A stretch of DNA of 64,000 bases. Source: CAVXWV01 sp963695415. Lineage in GTDB: Bacteria > Chloroflexota > Anaerolineae > Anaerolineales > UBA4823. The notes under the pieces are model-generated. The model saw only the letters and a program-made list of their open reading frames with translations, ran no database searches and had not been told where the DNA came from. Position numbers and translations under genes: made by a program. Below are positions 18,600 to 30,083 of the stretch, one piece after another (positions within the stretch are counted from its first letter, which is position 1; every line of letters begins with the position of its first letter). Location of the stretch: positions 579,547-643,546 of the forward strand of contig CAVOGL010000023.1 of assembly GCA_963695415.1 (NCBI GenBank), given 5' to 3'.

Positions 18600-21500
18600 A
18601 TGTCATGGACCACCAACCGAAAACAGATTTTGTTTCTGAAAATAATACAAAGCAAGAGTCGACCGGAAGCCGTTCATTAGAGGATCTCGGCAAGATCAAC
18701 TTTCTCGAGGACTGGCTGGTTGCCCACAAAACCCAGGTGGGTCCATCCTATGATGCATTGTTGTCGGATGTCCAGGATCAGAGGATCCGCCTGTACGAGA
18801 CCACAGATCTGAAAGGTTTCTACGATAAGTACACCCACGAGCTTGCTTTGGCGATGGCAGCAATCAACCGCATCCCTCGCTGGGAACAGGTTGTCGAAAT
18901 TAAACCAGTTAGTTTCCAAAGGGTCAGAGCGATCCTGGACAAGCGTATCAAGCACCTCTTCATCTGGCTCCGTATTCAAACCAATCCAAAAATTGCTCTC
19001 AGTGAGATCGAGATCCTTGATTATGTTATCACCGCAATTCCAGGTTGGGTGGATGGATCTACCTTTTCTCTTCAGGATGCTCAATTGCTTCGTTCCTATC
19101 TTGAAGGGAAGCGGGATACTGAGCTCACTGACCTGGCAAAACAACTTGCCCTTCTACAATCGGTTTTGGATCTCCTCCCAGTTTGGATGAAGGCAGACCA
19201 GATTCCTGAGAGGTTAGGGCGTGGGTTGGAGAAACATCTGGTAGCTCAAAAACTGCGTTCCATCGTTTTCTTGGAAGGTCGTTGCCCAGAAGTTGATTCA
19301 GTATCGAAACTGCAGGTAATCAACTTTGCGATTGCTGAACTCCCCAATTGGGTCCAAAGTCTCAACCTCTCCTGCGATGATCCCGCAGTTATCAAGCTCC
19401 AGAACTTCTTAATGACCCAGCGCCAGGCTTTGATCCAGCCATCTCCGGCACCAGCAATCATAAAACCTGCGATGCAGACAGCACCCGCAGCTCCTGCTAT
19501 CACCGTACCTCCCAAACCTAAGCCTGAATCCCGACCTCCGGCACCACCCGTAACCGCCAAACCCCCACGCCCACCCATCGATTGGGGCAATATCTGGGAC
19601 AAAATCGTCCAGGCAGCTGTTTCGGGCGCCCTGCTGCGTGGTTTGCTCTACCTGGGTGCTTTTATGATCGTTGTCTCGTTGAGCATCCTGGTGGTTCGCT
19701 TCTGGGACCTGTTCCCCTCCATCGTGCAAGCGGTCTTCATCTTTTCAGTGCCATCTGTGTTCTACCTGGCGGGTTGGCTCATCCGCTCCAAACTCAAGCT
19801 GCCCCAGGCGGGAAATGCCCTCAGCGGGATCGGTGCACTGCTGGTTGCAGTGGATTTTGCTGCCATCTACCAGTTCGGGGATCTGGCAGTTGACTTCAAC
19901 CTGTATTGGTCGATTGCCAGCCTGTTATGTACTTTAATTTATGCCCTCACTGCATGGCGCTTGAACGGTATCTTCTTTGACTTCATTGCATTAATCGGTG
20001 GTACCAATATACTGGTCGCTCTGACGCGTTTATCCGGTTTGGGTCTCGAGTGGAACATTGTCGCGTTAAGTGTTGCCAGCACGCTGATGACAGCTGCTGC
20101 ACCGCGGTTATGGTCCGCAGGTGATCCACTACGAGACACCGCAGCAGCAACCCGTTACCTGCCCCAGGTTTTATTACCACTCAGCCTGGCAGCCGTGATC
20201 TTCGTCCCTGATGTTTCGGGTGCTGCCCAAACGATTGCTTTTTTGTTTGCAACGTTCAGCTATGCAATTCTCGCCTGGAGCTTCCCTGCCCAAGTCTTTG
20301 CCCATGCCTGTATTGTGTGCTCGTTAGGCGTACTGGGTTTAGGGCTGAACGCATTCGCTTTACCGCCTGTGTGGTGTGGGGCTGCATCAGCTGTTTTCGC
20401 CGTACCCTACTCGCTGGTTTCACGTTGGATGGACAATCGCCTGCCGCCAGATTTTCCCGGACGTACTCAATATCTTTTCGCACCTGAAATAGCGGGCTTT
20501 CTGCTGGCACTCTTAGGATTGATTTTGGGCATTATCACCCTGTTCTTCGACCTGTGGGCTGGGATTATTGCTTTGACCTTACTTTCCCTCAGTTTGACAG
20601 TCTGGGCAATTCTTTACAGCCAGTCGTTTTTTATTGTCCTGGCGGGTGGATTATTCTGCGTTCCATTCAGTCTGGGCACGATGAGGATCTTGCAGAATGC
20701 AGCCGTTGATCCCTGGTTCGACTGGCTGCCGGCAGCCTGGTGTGCGCTTGGATTTTGCTACCTTGGGGCTGCTGTCTTGCTGCGCAAGGCAAGATCTTAC
20801 GCTTCTGCTCTGTATCTTTGGGCGCTGACCCTGTCAATCCTGGCTGGACTGGTTCTGCTGCGATATGTATCCGCCAAGGTTACCTGGCAGTATATCCCTT
20901 CCCTGGTTGGACTGGGGGGCATTCTGGTGATCTACCTTGTGTCTGCACTGATCCATGACCGTGGTACGCATCCCGGGCTTTCAGTTGCCATCACCAACAA
21001 GATCCCAGGGAGTTTGGGGCAGTCGATCTTCGTCTGGCTCCTGGCGTTGCTGATTCCGGTCTGGGTAAGTCTGGTCTGGATGGGAAGTTTGGTTCCGAAT
21101 GTGTCCGGCTCAATGTCATGGTTAGGTCCTATGCTGGTTGGGATAGGTATTGTTTATATACCCTTGGGTCAGCTGCTCACACGACGCAACGATACCTACA
21201 GTCTACCCCTGCACGTGACCACCGTGCTCCTCGGGATTACAGGCGCATTACTGGCAGCTAATAATCTCCCTGCGGTGACTGCGGCACTCTACCTGGATGT
21301 GGTTATCCTGGTTTTATTTGCCTTCGTTTACCGACGTGTGACATCAATTGCCCTGATAAGCATTGCCTCAGCATCCCTTTTGCTGGTCCTGCCATTTCAG
21401 TTAACCCTCAGCCTGCTTAACATCCTCGATCACGCTCAATCCCTGGGGTATGCCTTGCTGGTCTGTTTCCTGTATATGCCGGTAGGTTTGCTCCTTGATC

Positions 21501-24500
21501 GGGTGGGCGCCCAGCTACCTGCGTTTACTCGCAGGTACAGCCTGCCGGTCTTTATTGTAGGTTATCTCCTTTCCCTGTATGCTATCTCAGCCTCTCTTCT
21601 CGGTCGCCTGGGTGTTTACGCAGTCGATCTGCCCTGGATCGGCGTACTGACCCCTCTGGTCATCAGTAGTTTGTACCTGTTCAGTTTATACTACTTCCGG
21701 ATCTCGGTCTGGGCCGCGATTTTTGCCTGGGCAAATGTTCTGACTTTGATACTTGTTTACGGGCAGTTCCTTGTGCTGGTCAGGCTGCCCATGGAATTCA
21801 TCGCTTCTGCCTGGGCTGTTCTGCCGATCACTTTCCTGCTGGTCGGTCGCATCCTCTTCCATTCGAGAATCGAGTGGTTGCGCCGGGTGCACCTACCCCT
21901 TGCGGTTAGCGTTCCCTCCCTGGGCATAGCAGCTTTAGCCCTGACTGCCCCAGCTACACTGAATGCCTTCCTTTACGAACCGGCTGCTGCTCAAAAACCC
22001 GCTCTGATCCTGGCGCAATTGCTGGTCTTTCTCTTGCCCATTCTTTCTGCAGTTCTGTATAAGATCGCCTGGCCTCTCTTCATCGAGCCCTGGTTGGCGT
22101 TTTTACCAGTCACCATGTTTTTCATCGGCTATTCCGAAATGATTTTCAAAACCCCGTTGACACTTCAGGGCTTTGGGTTGGTGTGGATCTGCCTGGGAAT
22201 CACCCATTTGCTGATGGCAGCCGTAGTTGACTCGCGAAAAGTACGTTACGCCCACGGGCTTTACCTGGGTGGATATGCTTTAGCCATCTTTTCTGTCTTT
22301 TGGACGCTGTCCCCTCGTTACGTTCTTGTCTGGACGCTTGGACTATGGATCTTGATCTGCATCGCCTCAGCGTTTTTTATTCACGCAAAACGGCATAGGA
22401 CCTGGAATGAAATCATTTCAGCAATCTTTGCCCAACGGTCCGGGATACTCCATGATCTGGTCGAGAACACATTTCTCTGGTTGACAGCCTGGTTAATCCC
22501 GATCTGGTGTGTGATCTTATTGAGCCAGTTTGCTTCAACAGCCCAATTCCAATGGTTGGGCTTTAGCGCAGCCGCCCTGGTCTATCTAGGACTGGGTCTT
22601 GGTCTGGGGAAAATTAAGAAATCTTATGCCTGGTCTTTTAACTGGGCAGCCCAATTTTTCACGGTACTGGCTCTTATGACCGGTATCCGCCTGACCCTGG
22701 ATATACTGATGGGCACAGTCAGTATGGCTGAGCAATTGCAGTCCATCATCAGCTTGATCGCGGTCCAGATTTGCGCCGTGATCTTTTATATTTTTTCAGC
22801 AGCGATACAACGCAGGAGCATCTTCGCTCACCTGGCTTCCTGGCTTGCATTCTTTCCTTACACACTCAGCTGGATTACGTTTGGAACCCTCGATGGTGCG
22901 GAGCTCGCCCTACCCTGGATGGTTTTAGCCACCATCCTGTTGCTTGCCGGGTTTGTCCTAGATCGTACTCCCATCCGTTACGCTCATGGTCCTTACCTGG
23001 TCGGCTTATTACTGGCTGCTTTCGCCTTGTTCTGGTCGATCCCTGACCGGCTGACAAACGTGATCATCCTGGGGTGGTGTATCTTGCTGGCTCTGATCGC
23101 CCAGATACTGGTACATACTCGCCGTCTTATCACCTGGACAGATCTGACCAGAACGACTTTACACCGTCAGCCCGATACCTCGATCCCGGTTCGCGTTGCG
23201 CGGCAGTTTCTTTTTGTCTTTTTGTGTCGTCACATTTCCAATTTGGCTTGTTTTGTTGTTGAGCCATTATGATGTCCAGCTTGCTTACCGGGGAGTAGCT
23301 CTGGCGCTGGTTGCCCCACTGTACATTGCTGCAGGTTTGCGCCTGCGCAGGGTGAGAACCGAATACACCTGGTCACTTTTCAGCACCGCCTACCTTCTGA
23401 CTGCCATTGGGGCAATGGTTTCTTTTGAAAACCTGGAGCTTGCTACCTGGGTACTTGTCCTGGATGCGGTGGTCTATGCAGCGTCAGCCTATATCTTTCG
23501 TCAGGCTTTCTGGCTTTACCTGTCTAACCTTCTCGTTCCAGTCATTGTGCTCCTTGCGCTCAACACTACTGGCAGGTTGTTTGCCCCTTGGATCAGTGGC
23601 ATTTTCATGGGCATCGCCTATACTTATTTCGCCAGTGGAACTTTGATTCAACGCATGACAGGTGTAAAGGAAGACGAGGCGCACAGATTGTCATCCTTTG
23701 CTTTACCGTTCTTTGTACCCGCCTACTTGCTCAGCGCAGTAAGCCTCGCAGTTGCCAGCAGCCAGACCCAATTGGCGATAGCTGCTTTTCTTGCTGGTGT
23801 GTTGCTTTATGCACTATCTGCATGGTCTTTTCGTGAGAGTCTGTTCCTTTATCCGGCAGCCTGGCTTTTCGCAGTCCCCTATTACCTGGTCATGACTTTG
23901 ATGTCGATTTCACCACAGTGGCTGGGATTGGGCTGGCTGCCTCTGATCCTGGCTTACATCGTTGGGGGACGCCTGATCTTTCACCGGCAGCCATTGGAGC
24001 TGCGCAAGGCAGCCTGGATTTTCAACCCGGTGACTCCCTTTTATCTGCTGGCTTACGCCTTGAGCCTCAGCATGATTGTTCTATCGTACGGTGACCCACT
24101 TGTTATGACACTGGCACTGGGTTCGGCTGCGGTGGTATACCTGGGTTCTGCTGCCCTGTTCCGCCGGTCAGCCTGGCTCTATCCAGGTTTGCTTGCCGTC
24201 CATCTGGCATTACTCTCTTTCTTCACCATTGATACGGCGGGTTCTCTATCCGATTCTCCACGCAATATCAGCGTGCCCTTCCTGGTTTTGACCTGGATCG
24301 TTGCCCTTACAGGATACGGCTTCAGCCGTCTGCGCCTCAGCCAGGGTCAAAATGATAATCTGGTCTTGAGAGTAGGTCAATGGCAGTACGATTTTGCCGG
24401 ACTGCCTTCCATGAAACATCTCCTCACGCCCTCATGGTCACAACCATTCTTCGTTTTTGCCTTTCTCGATATCATCATCTGGCAAATCGTTGCTTTATTC

Positions 24501-25436
24501 GGATTCGAGACCGCGATCATCCTTGGCATTGGATTTGCCATACTTACAGGGCTGTTTGCCATGCTCTGGTTGGATAGTCTCCTGGTGTACAGCGCGGTAT
24601 TTTTTGCACTTCTGGCAGCAGGGGCACGCCTGGTCTGGACTGGTCTCGATATTTCACAAATCCTGGCATGGTTCGCCGGGATTGGTTTCGGGCTTTATCT
24701 TCTGAGCCTTGTGATTGAATGGATCACTCAAAAGCGTCCATTGAAACTGGTTTCGCTGGCAATTTGGGTGCACCCGCTGCGCAACATCTCCGTCGTCACA
24801 GCTGCTTTTACGCTGGTTGCGGTTATACCTTACGGTCTGGCACACAGGCTGATGATTGCGGTTACACTCGCCTTTGCCGGTGCGTTGTACCTGGCAATTG
24901 CTTACCGCGGCCGCTATTACCGACTGGGATATTTTGCAGCTGGCATGCTGGTCGCTTCATGGGTGTTGGTCATGATTTCGCAAGAAGTCCGTGAGCCCCA
25001 AATGTATGCCTTACCCGTCGGTCTCTATTTCACCTTGATCGGCTACCTTGAAAACAGAAAGGGGAATCGCCTGTTTGCTCAAATCCTGGAAGGTTTTGGG
25101 TTAGCAGTTCTGTTAATCACCGCCTTCATCCAATCCCTGGATGGGATAGGGGGGTTCCGTTATTTCCTGTTGCTTCAGGCAGAAGGGCTCCTGGCGATCT
25201 GGTGGGGGGCGTGGCGCAGGCAAAGAATACCCTTCTTCGCTGGGATAGGTGCCTGTGTAATCAACGTTGTAGCCCAGGTGATTGTCCTGGTAAGTGTGTA
25301 CGAAGTCAACCGCTGGTTCATAATCCTGGGGGTGGGGTTATTCCTGGTGGGTACAGCTGTTTTCATCGAACGCCGGCGGGAACGTTTGATCCAGCAGTCC
25401 AGGCAGTGGCGTGACGCGTTGGAAAGTTGGAGTTGA
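18581..25436 (+). CDS. Giant polytopic membrane protein of about 2,280 residues, one frameshift near 23215
   Basis: The first 320 residues are soluble: three or four helical repeats containing a PxW motif (IPRWEQV, IPGWVDG, LPVWMKA, LPNWVQS), then a Pro/Ala/Lys linker. The rest is dozens of hydrophobic helices organised in repeated blocks, seen in recurring phrases such as RYAHGLYLGGYALA / RYAHGPYLVGLLLA and RRSAWLYPGLLA / RESLFLYPAAWLF. The frame breaks between two T5 runs (23211-23223); removing one T joins VFL to CVVTFPIW without loss. The function is unknown. Similar giant repeats occur in Chloroflexota and actinobacteria. A PrsW-type protease follows 18 bp later, probably in the same operon. 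The start is uncertain. Confidence 0.75.
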
Positions 25437-25454
25437 GAGCTGTGGAGCAAAAAA

Positions 25455-26798
25455 ATGGATCATCCTGAACCTTCAGGTCAGAACCCCGAAATGAATAATC
25501 AGAAAATACCCGCCAGAACCATGGCAGTCCTGGCAGTGCTGACCGGTCTGCTCCTGTTACTGAGTGGGATCGCGGCGATGTGCGGATACTTGGGTTTGCC
25601 ACTGTTCCTGTACCAGGATGAGATCCTCACCCCACAGTTGGGTCAGATGGCGGCGATTTTCCTGGGTTTGATTGGAGGTGGGTTGGCCCTTGTGCACGGG
25701 ATCCGCTCCTTGCGGAACCTGCCATCCCAATCTTTGCAGCTGCCTCCTGCATACTTTTTCTGGATTCTTTTCGGAGTGGTTCTCGGTTTGGGAAACCTGC
25801 TGATTAATTTTGAGGTCAGCACACAGTACATTTTCCCAATCACATTCGCCCTTGGGGCTGCGCTTCCCACAATCGCCGTAATGTCATATGCATACCGGCG
25901 CCTGGGATTCCCGGTCACCTGGAGGCAAGGGTCGCTGGCGTTCGTTTCAGGCAGTACGGTTTCGGTCGTGGTAACTCTCGTTTTAGGCTACATGATCATC
26001 CCCTATGTGATCTACCTGCTGGTCGAGCCGATCTTGTATACTTTTTATGATTTTTTTGATGAATTGGGTCCCGGTGGTTTCGGATTTCTGGAACGCCTCT
26101 TTTCCTCCCCCTGGGTAATCTTCTTCTTGATTATCACTGCTCTGGAAGCTCCCATCCCGGAGGAGTTTGCAAAAGCCTTGGGACCAGCGATGTTCGGTCA
26201 CCGCATCCGCAATGAAAGGCAGGCTTTTGCTGTTGGACTCGCCAGTGGTGCCGGTTTTGCCATTCTGGAAAATATGCTTTATGAAGGCATTTACGCCCAG
26301 TGGAGTGGGTGGTCGTGGGGTGGTATCACGCTTTTACGCGGCATTGGCTCGGTCCTGCACCCGATCTGCACAGCGATCATCACCCTGGGTTTGTTCCGCG
26401 CCCGGGATCGCCAATCAGGATGGTTCCGCAATCTGGGGTTGGCGTTCTTGCTTGCGGTGGGACTGCACACTTTATGGAACGGTGGTTTTGAGTCTTTCCT
26501 TTTCCTGACCGGTTTGGATTATTATAGCGCGGACATATCGTCTGTATCCATCTACGGATTAGGTGTCCAAATCCTTTTGGTCGTGTATTTACTGCTCTTA
26601 TCCTCGGGGCTGTGGTGGATGCTGTGGCGCTATACCAAAAATCTCGGGGAAGGAGTAGAAATCAAATACGTGTCCAGCCCGGTGACCCCTCGCGCCGTCG
26701 CCGCCTGGGCTGTCGCCTGCGCCCTGGTGATCATCCCCATCGGCGCTGCCCTGGGACCTGCCTGGGGTCAGATCAAAGCGGTGTTCCTCATCCAGTGA
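25455..26798 (+). CDS. PrsW-family intramembrane metalloprotease-like protein
   Basis: 447 residues with about nine membrane helices. The family marks are present: PEEFAKAL (the EExxK motif), ILENMLY, the metal-ligand-type VLHPICTA, and LHTLWNG. PrsW-type proteins cut membrane proteins such as anti-sigma factors inside the bilayer. The ATG follows GGAG at good spacing, only 18 bp after the giant membrane protein, so a functional link (processing or sensing) is possible but not shown. No anti-sigma factor gene is seen nearby. Confidence 0.87.
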   Translation: MDHPEPSGQNPEMNNQKIPARTMAVLAVLTGLLLLLSGIAAMCGYLGLPLFLYQDEILTPQLGQMAAIFLGLIGGGLALVHGIRSLRNLPSQSLQLPPAYFFWILFGVVLGLGNLLINFEVSTQYIFPITFALGAALPTIAVMSYAYRRLGFPVTWRQGSLAFVSGSTVSVVVTLVLGYMIIPYVIYLLVEPILYTFYDFFDELGPGGFGFLERLFSSPWVIFFLIITALEAPIPEEFAKALGPAMFGHRIRNERQAFAVGLASGAGFAILENMLYEGIYAQWSGWSWGGITLLRGIGSVLHPICTAIITLGLFRARDRQSGWFRNLGLAFLLAVGLHTLWNGGFESFLFLTGLDYYSADISSVSIYGLGVQILLVVYLLLLSSGLWWMLWRYTKNLGEGVEIKYVSSPVTPRAVAAWAVACALVIIPIGAALGPAWGQIKAVFLIQ

Positions 26799-27036
26799 TT
26801 TCTAACCTGGTCACTGGTCGAACTAGTTGTGAACCAGGACCACTTTCTGCCAGAGAGCAGGTTATCCCCAGTCAGCACAACGATCGAACCGGCAAAGCCA
26901 GCCGGCGATTTCATATGTCTGTTTATTCAGGTAGTGCCTGATTTGGCAACAAAGGTGCAACTATTAATGGCGAGGCAAGCAAGAGGTTATTCACTACCAA
27001 TCGCGATATAATCTTTTAGGCATCGACCGCTCCTCT

Positions 27037-28251
27037 ATGGAATCAGCTCCCTCAAAATCGTTCGAATCAGACTCCACCACCCAATCGCCTCGCAAAACCT
27101 TTGCCCTGGCGTTGATCTTTGCGGTCATGTTGATGGACATCGTTGGGCTGTTGATCCTTGCCCCGGTGGCTCCATTCATCGTCCGCCAGTACAGCGATCT
27201 GGCTCTGGCGGTCACCATGATCACCGTAATTTATGCCAGCGGGCAATTCTTTGCCGCACCCTTCATGGGGAAGCTCGGGGATACTTTCGGTCGCCGTCCT
27301 GTTCTGCTGGTCAGTCTGGTTGGGCAGGCACTGGGTTATCTCATTTTTGGATTGGGAGGAGCATTATGGGTGCTCTTTCTGGGTAGGTTGATCGGGGGCA
27401 TCACCGGCGGGAATTTTTCTACGGCTACCGCTTACCTGGCAGACATCTCTACACCGCAGGAGCGAGCAAAGAACTTCACCCTGATCGGGATTGCCTGGAG
27501 TCTGGGCTTGATCCTGGGTCCTGCAGCAGGAGCTATGCTGGGGGAGATCAGCCTTAATGCGCCAGTTTTCAGTGCTGCGGCACTTTCTATCTTGAACGTA
27601 ATCCTGGCGATATTTTGGCTGCCCGAATCTCTGCCGAAGGAACATCGCTCCAACGTATCCATCCGCCTGTCGGATATTAATCCATTTTCTGCGATCAGGA
27701 GCATGGCAATCAAGCCTGGACTTGGTTTGCTGCTGTTGGTCAGCAGCCTGTTTAATTTCGCCTTCAATGGGATCAATTCTGTAACGACCCTGTATTACAT
27801 TTCCAGGTTTAATGTTGATCCTGGTCAGGTCGGCTCTTTGCTGGTGGTGGCTGGAATCGCCCTGGCGATTGTCCAGTTTTTACTGGTTCAACGAGCGGTA
27901 GGCAGGTTTGGTGATAAAGCCGTTGCCATGGGCGGTTTAATTGTCCTGTCTGTGGGAGAGTTAGGAATTCTACTCGCTCCAGTCTTATGGATCCTTTACC
28001 CGATCACCATGCTGGCTAATATGGCGAGTGGATTTGTCTTTCCCACGCTGACTTCCTTGAATGTAGCGCGTGTTGAATACCGTGAAGTTGGACTGCTGGT
28101 AGGCGTGACCACCGCGCTTGCCAGCCTGATGACCATATTTTCGCCCATCTGGGCTGGGATTATGTTCGATCAGGTATCCATTGGCTCCCCAATCTGGATG
28201 GGTGCGGTGATATTGATTTTAGCAGCGATATTATTGTCTAGATCGAAATGA
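27037..28251 (+). CDS. Major facilitator superfamily transporter (drug/H+ antiporter-like)
   Basis: 404 residues with 12 predicted helices. Loop 2-3 motif A is present as GKLGDTFGRRPVLL, and helix 5 has a motif-C-like GLILGPAAGAMLG, the signature of drug/proton antiporters related to TetA. The substrate cannot be predicted. The ATG at 27037 has only a weak ribosome site, and the 238 bp upstream contain no gene. It converges on the UroD-family gene with a 9-bp gap and no obvious terminator. Confidence 0.87.
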   Translation: MESAPSKSFESDSTTQSPRKTFALALIFAVMLMDIVGLLILAPVAPFIVRQYSDLALAVTMITVIYASGQFFAAPFMGKLGDTFGRRPVLLVSLVGQALGYLIFGLGGALWVLFLGRLIGGITGGNFSTATAYLADISTPQERAKNFTLIGIAWSLGLILGPAAGAMLGEISLNAPVFSAAALSILNVILAIFWLPESLPKEHRSNVSIRLSDINPFSAIRSMAIKPGLGLLLLVSSLFNFAFNGINSVTTLYYISRFNVDPGQVGSLLVVAGIALAIVQFLLVQRAVGRFGDKAVAMGGLIVLSVGELGILLAPVLWILYPITMLANMASGFVFPTLTSLNVARVEYREVGLLVGVTTALASLMTIFSPIWAGIMFDQVSIGSPIWMGAVILILAAILLSRSK

Positions 28252-28260
28252 CGCTGTCTG

Positions 28261-29385
28261 TTAAAATACCCTACCCGCTCCCTGCATAGTCTCAACCCAG
28301 GCTACGATATTATCCGGAGGAATATCGTCCTGCATGTTGTGGGCTGGTGCCATCACGTAACCACCTTCACGACCAAAAGTCTTGATCAAGTTCCCGACCT
28401 CCTGGTGAACTTCATCCGGGGTCGCGTTGGGCAGGAATTGCTGCACATCCACCCCTCCCCAAAATACCAGCTTTTCGCCAAACCTTTCCTTCAGGGATGC
28501 AGGCGACATCTGTGCAGCGGAGGTTTGAAGCGGGTTAAGAATATCCACACCGCATTCGACAATCTGGTCCAGCAGGCTGAACACAGAACCACACGTATGG
28601 TGCCAGTAATAGCAATGAGCCAGATCTTTGGTGCGCTGGATTCGCTTACTAAAAAACGGGGTGATGAAACGATCAAACATTGAAGGGGAGATCAGAGGTC
28701 CGGTTTGCATACCAAAATCATCCCCGCTTGTGGTCAGATCGATGTACGGACCCAATACAGCATAATAGTTTTCGATGATCGCCATCTGGATTTCGAAAAC
28801 TTTTTCAAAATAAGCGAACACGAAATCTGGATCTCCCGCCAGCCTCGATAGGAAGTCGTCGTAACCGCACATCCAGCAGCCGAGTTCCAATATTCCGTAC
28901 ACCGGATGTTCTGCGATGACCACGTATTGATCTTCTTCCTTGAGCATCCTGGCTTGGTCTTCCCAGCGAACGAGGAGTTTTTCGTCTATGCGTGCTTCAG
29001 GCCATTTGAAATTGCGTAAATCTTGCAGTGTGGCATTTTTCAGGGGGTTGTTGGTGATTTCGTCATATCCACTGATCCGCTCTCGCCGAATGCCCCAACA
29101 ATCAATCGAGATTGTGCCAGAGATCGTCCGTGTATATGGGCTGGGAAGGTCAATAATTGTTCCCACGGAGCGGAAATCGGTCCCTGCCCATTCCAGGATG
29201 CGCTCATCGATTCCATTGTTGGTCAAACGGTGTGTGCCTGTGAAACCCAGGTGATCAAGCAAAGCAGCCTGGCAGGTGGGGCTCATGGAAGTAAGTGATG
29301 TCCCACCGATATCGATCGGAACTCGATCAACAGGTTCATGCTGCATTGTGAGTTGAAACCGGTTACGACTTTCAGACAATTTCAA
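28261..29385 (-). CDS. Uroporphyrinogen decarboxylase family protein (probable methyltransferase type)
   Basis: 374 residues with the URO-D barrel, including a conserved HHTCGSV metal-ligand region near residue 270 and GGVDVQQFLP further on. The N-terminal arginines of true HemE (PVWMMRQAGRY) are absent, so it belongs with the cobalamin- or zinc-dependent methyltransferase-like branch (MtaA/MtbA type) rather than heme synthesis. The start is one of two nearby TTG codons (29385 or 29379) next to AGGAG. No corrinoid protein gene is adjacent, so substrate and partner are unknown. Confidence 0.82.
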   Translation of the reverse strand: MKLSESRNRFQLTMQHEPVDRVPIDIGGTSLTSMSPTCQAALLDHLGFTGTHRLTNNGIDERILEWAGTDFRSVGTIIDLPSPYTRTISGTISIDCWGIRRERISGYDEITNNPLKNATLQDLRNFKWPEARIDEKLLVRWEDQARMLKEEDQYVVIAEHPVYGILELGCWMCGYDDFLSRLAGDPDFVFAYFEKVFEIQMAIIENYYAVLGPYIDLTTSGDDFGMQTGPLISPSMFDRFITPFFSKRIQRTKDLAHCYYWHHTCGSVFSLLDQIVECGVDILNPLQTSAAQMSPASLKERFGEKLVFWGGVDVQQFLPNATPDEVHQEVGNLIKTFGREGGYVMAPAHNMQDDIPPDNIVAWVETMQGAGRVF

Positions 29386-29514
29386 CTCCTATTTCAAACC
29401 TCTGCTTATGCATCAGTACCACTCATCGGTAAAGGACAGATCCCCACGTTCATACGATTAAGAAAAAAAACTTAATATTTTATGGTTTTTAACATGGTGA
29501 CACCAGCAGGACAA

Positions 29515-29549
29515 ATAATGCCTACCTGCTCACAGCAGATAGGCATTAT
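29515..29549 (-). terminator. Hairpin downstream of the GlsB-type gene
   Basis: A 16-bp stem (29515-29530 with 29534-29549) with one mismatch and a three-base loop, about 180 bp after the GlsB-type stop. Only a short T-rich tail follows on the minus strand. Apart from this hairpin I see nothing in the 345-bp gap at 29386-29730. Confidence 0.55.
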
Positions 29550-29730
29550 CCTTCGTTTGGCGTAAAATGCATGACAGGTGTTCATCTCAATGGGACATCT
29601 CAATTAAAACGGGTGAGAATTGCTATCCAGTGATGCTGAATTTTGGGCATCCATCCCCTTCCCCGATGAAAGCATCCATTCGCAGGCTTCTACTTGATGG
29701 CTGGTTTTGCCGGTAGTATCTCCGAGACGA

Positions 29731-29985
29731 TTACTTCCTGTTAAAAATTAAATTGATCCCAGCCAGAACAACCACTGCACCTGCAAAAGCAACCAGCAGA
29801 CTGGGAAGATTAAGCCCTGTAACTCCACCAAATCCGAATAAACTGGCGATCCATCCACCCACGAATGCGCCTACAATCCCCGCAAGGATGTTCGTGATGC
29901 AGCCCATCTGATCGTTACGCTTTGTAATGATGCTGGCAAGCCAGCCGGCGATACCGCCTAAAATAATCCAGCTGATGATACCCAT
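29731..29985 (-). CDS. GlsB/YeaQ/YmgE family small membrane protein
   Basis: An 84-residue Gly-rich protein with three membrane helices and the typical start IISWIILGGIAGWLAS and GIVGAFVGGWIAS core. The family (formerly called transglycosylase-associated) is induced by general stress, but its biochemical role is unproven. The length is normal. AAGGAG precedes the ATG. It lies about 100 bp downstream of the AI-2E family gene on the same strand. Confidence 0.9.
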   Translation of the reverse strand: MGIISWIILGGIAGWLASIITKRNDQMGCITNILAGIVGAFVGGWIASLFGFGGVTGLNLPSLLVAFAGAVVVLAGINLIFNRK

Positions 29986-30083
29986 GATTGGTTTCTCCTT
30001 TATGTAAAAGAATGTAGACGAATTTTACCTTAAGATAGTGAATTTTTAAGGAAAAGGATTCTGTACCGGTGGGATCCTGGTAT

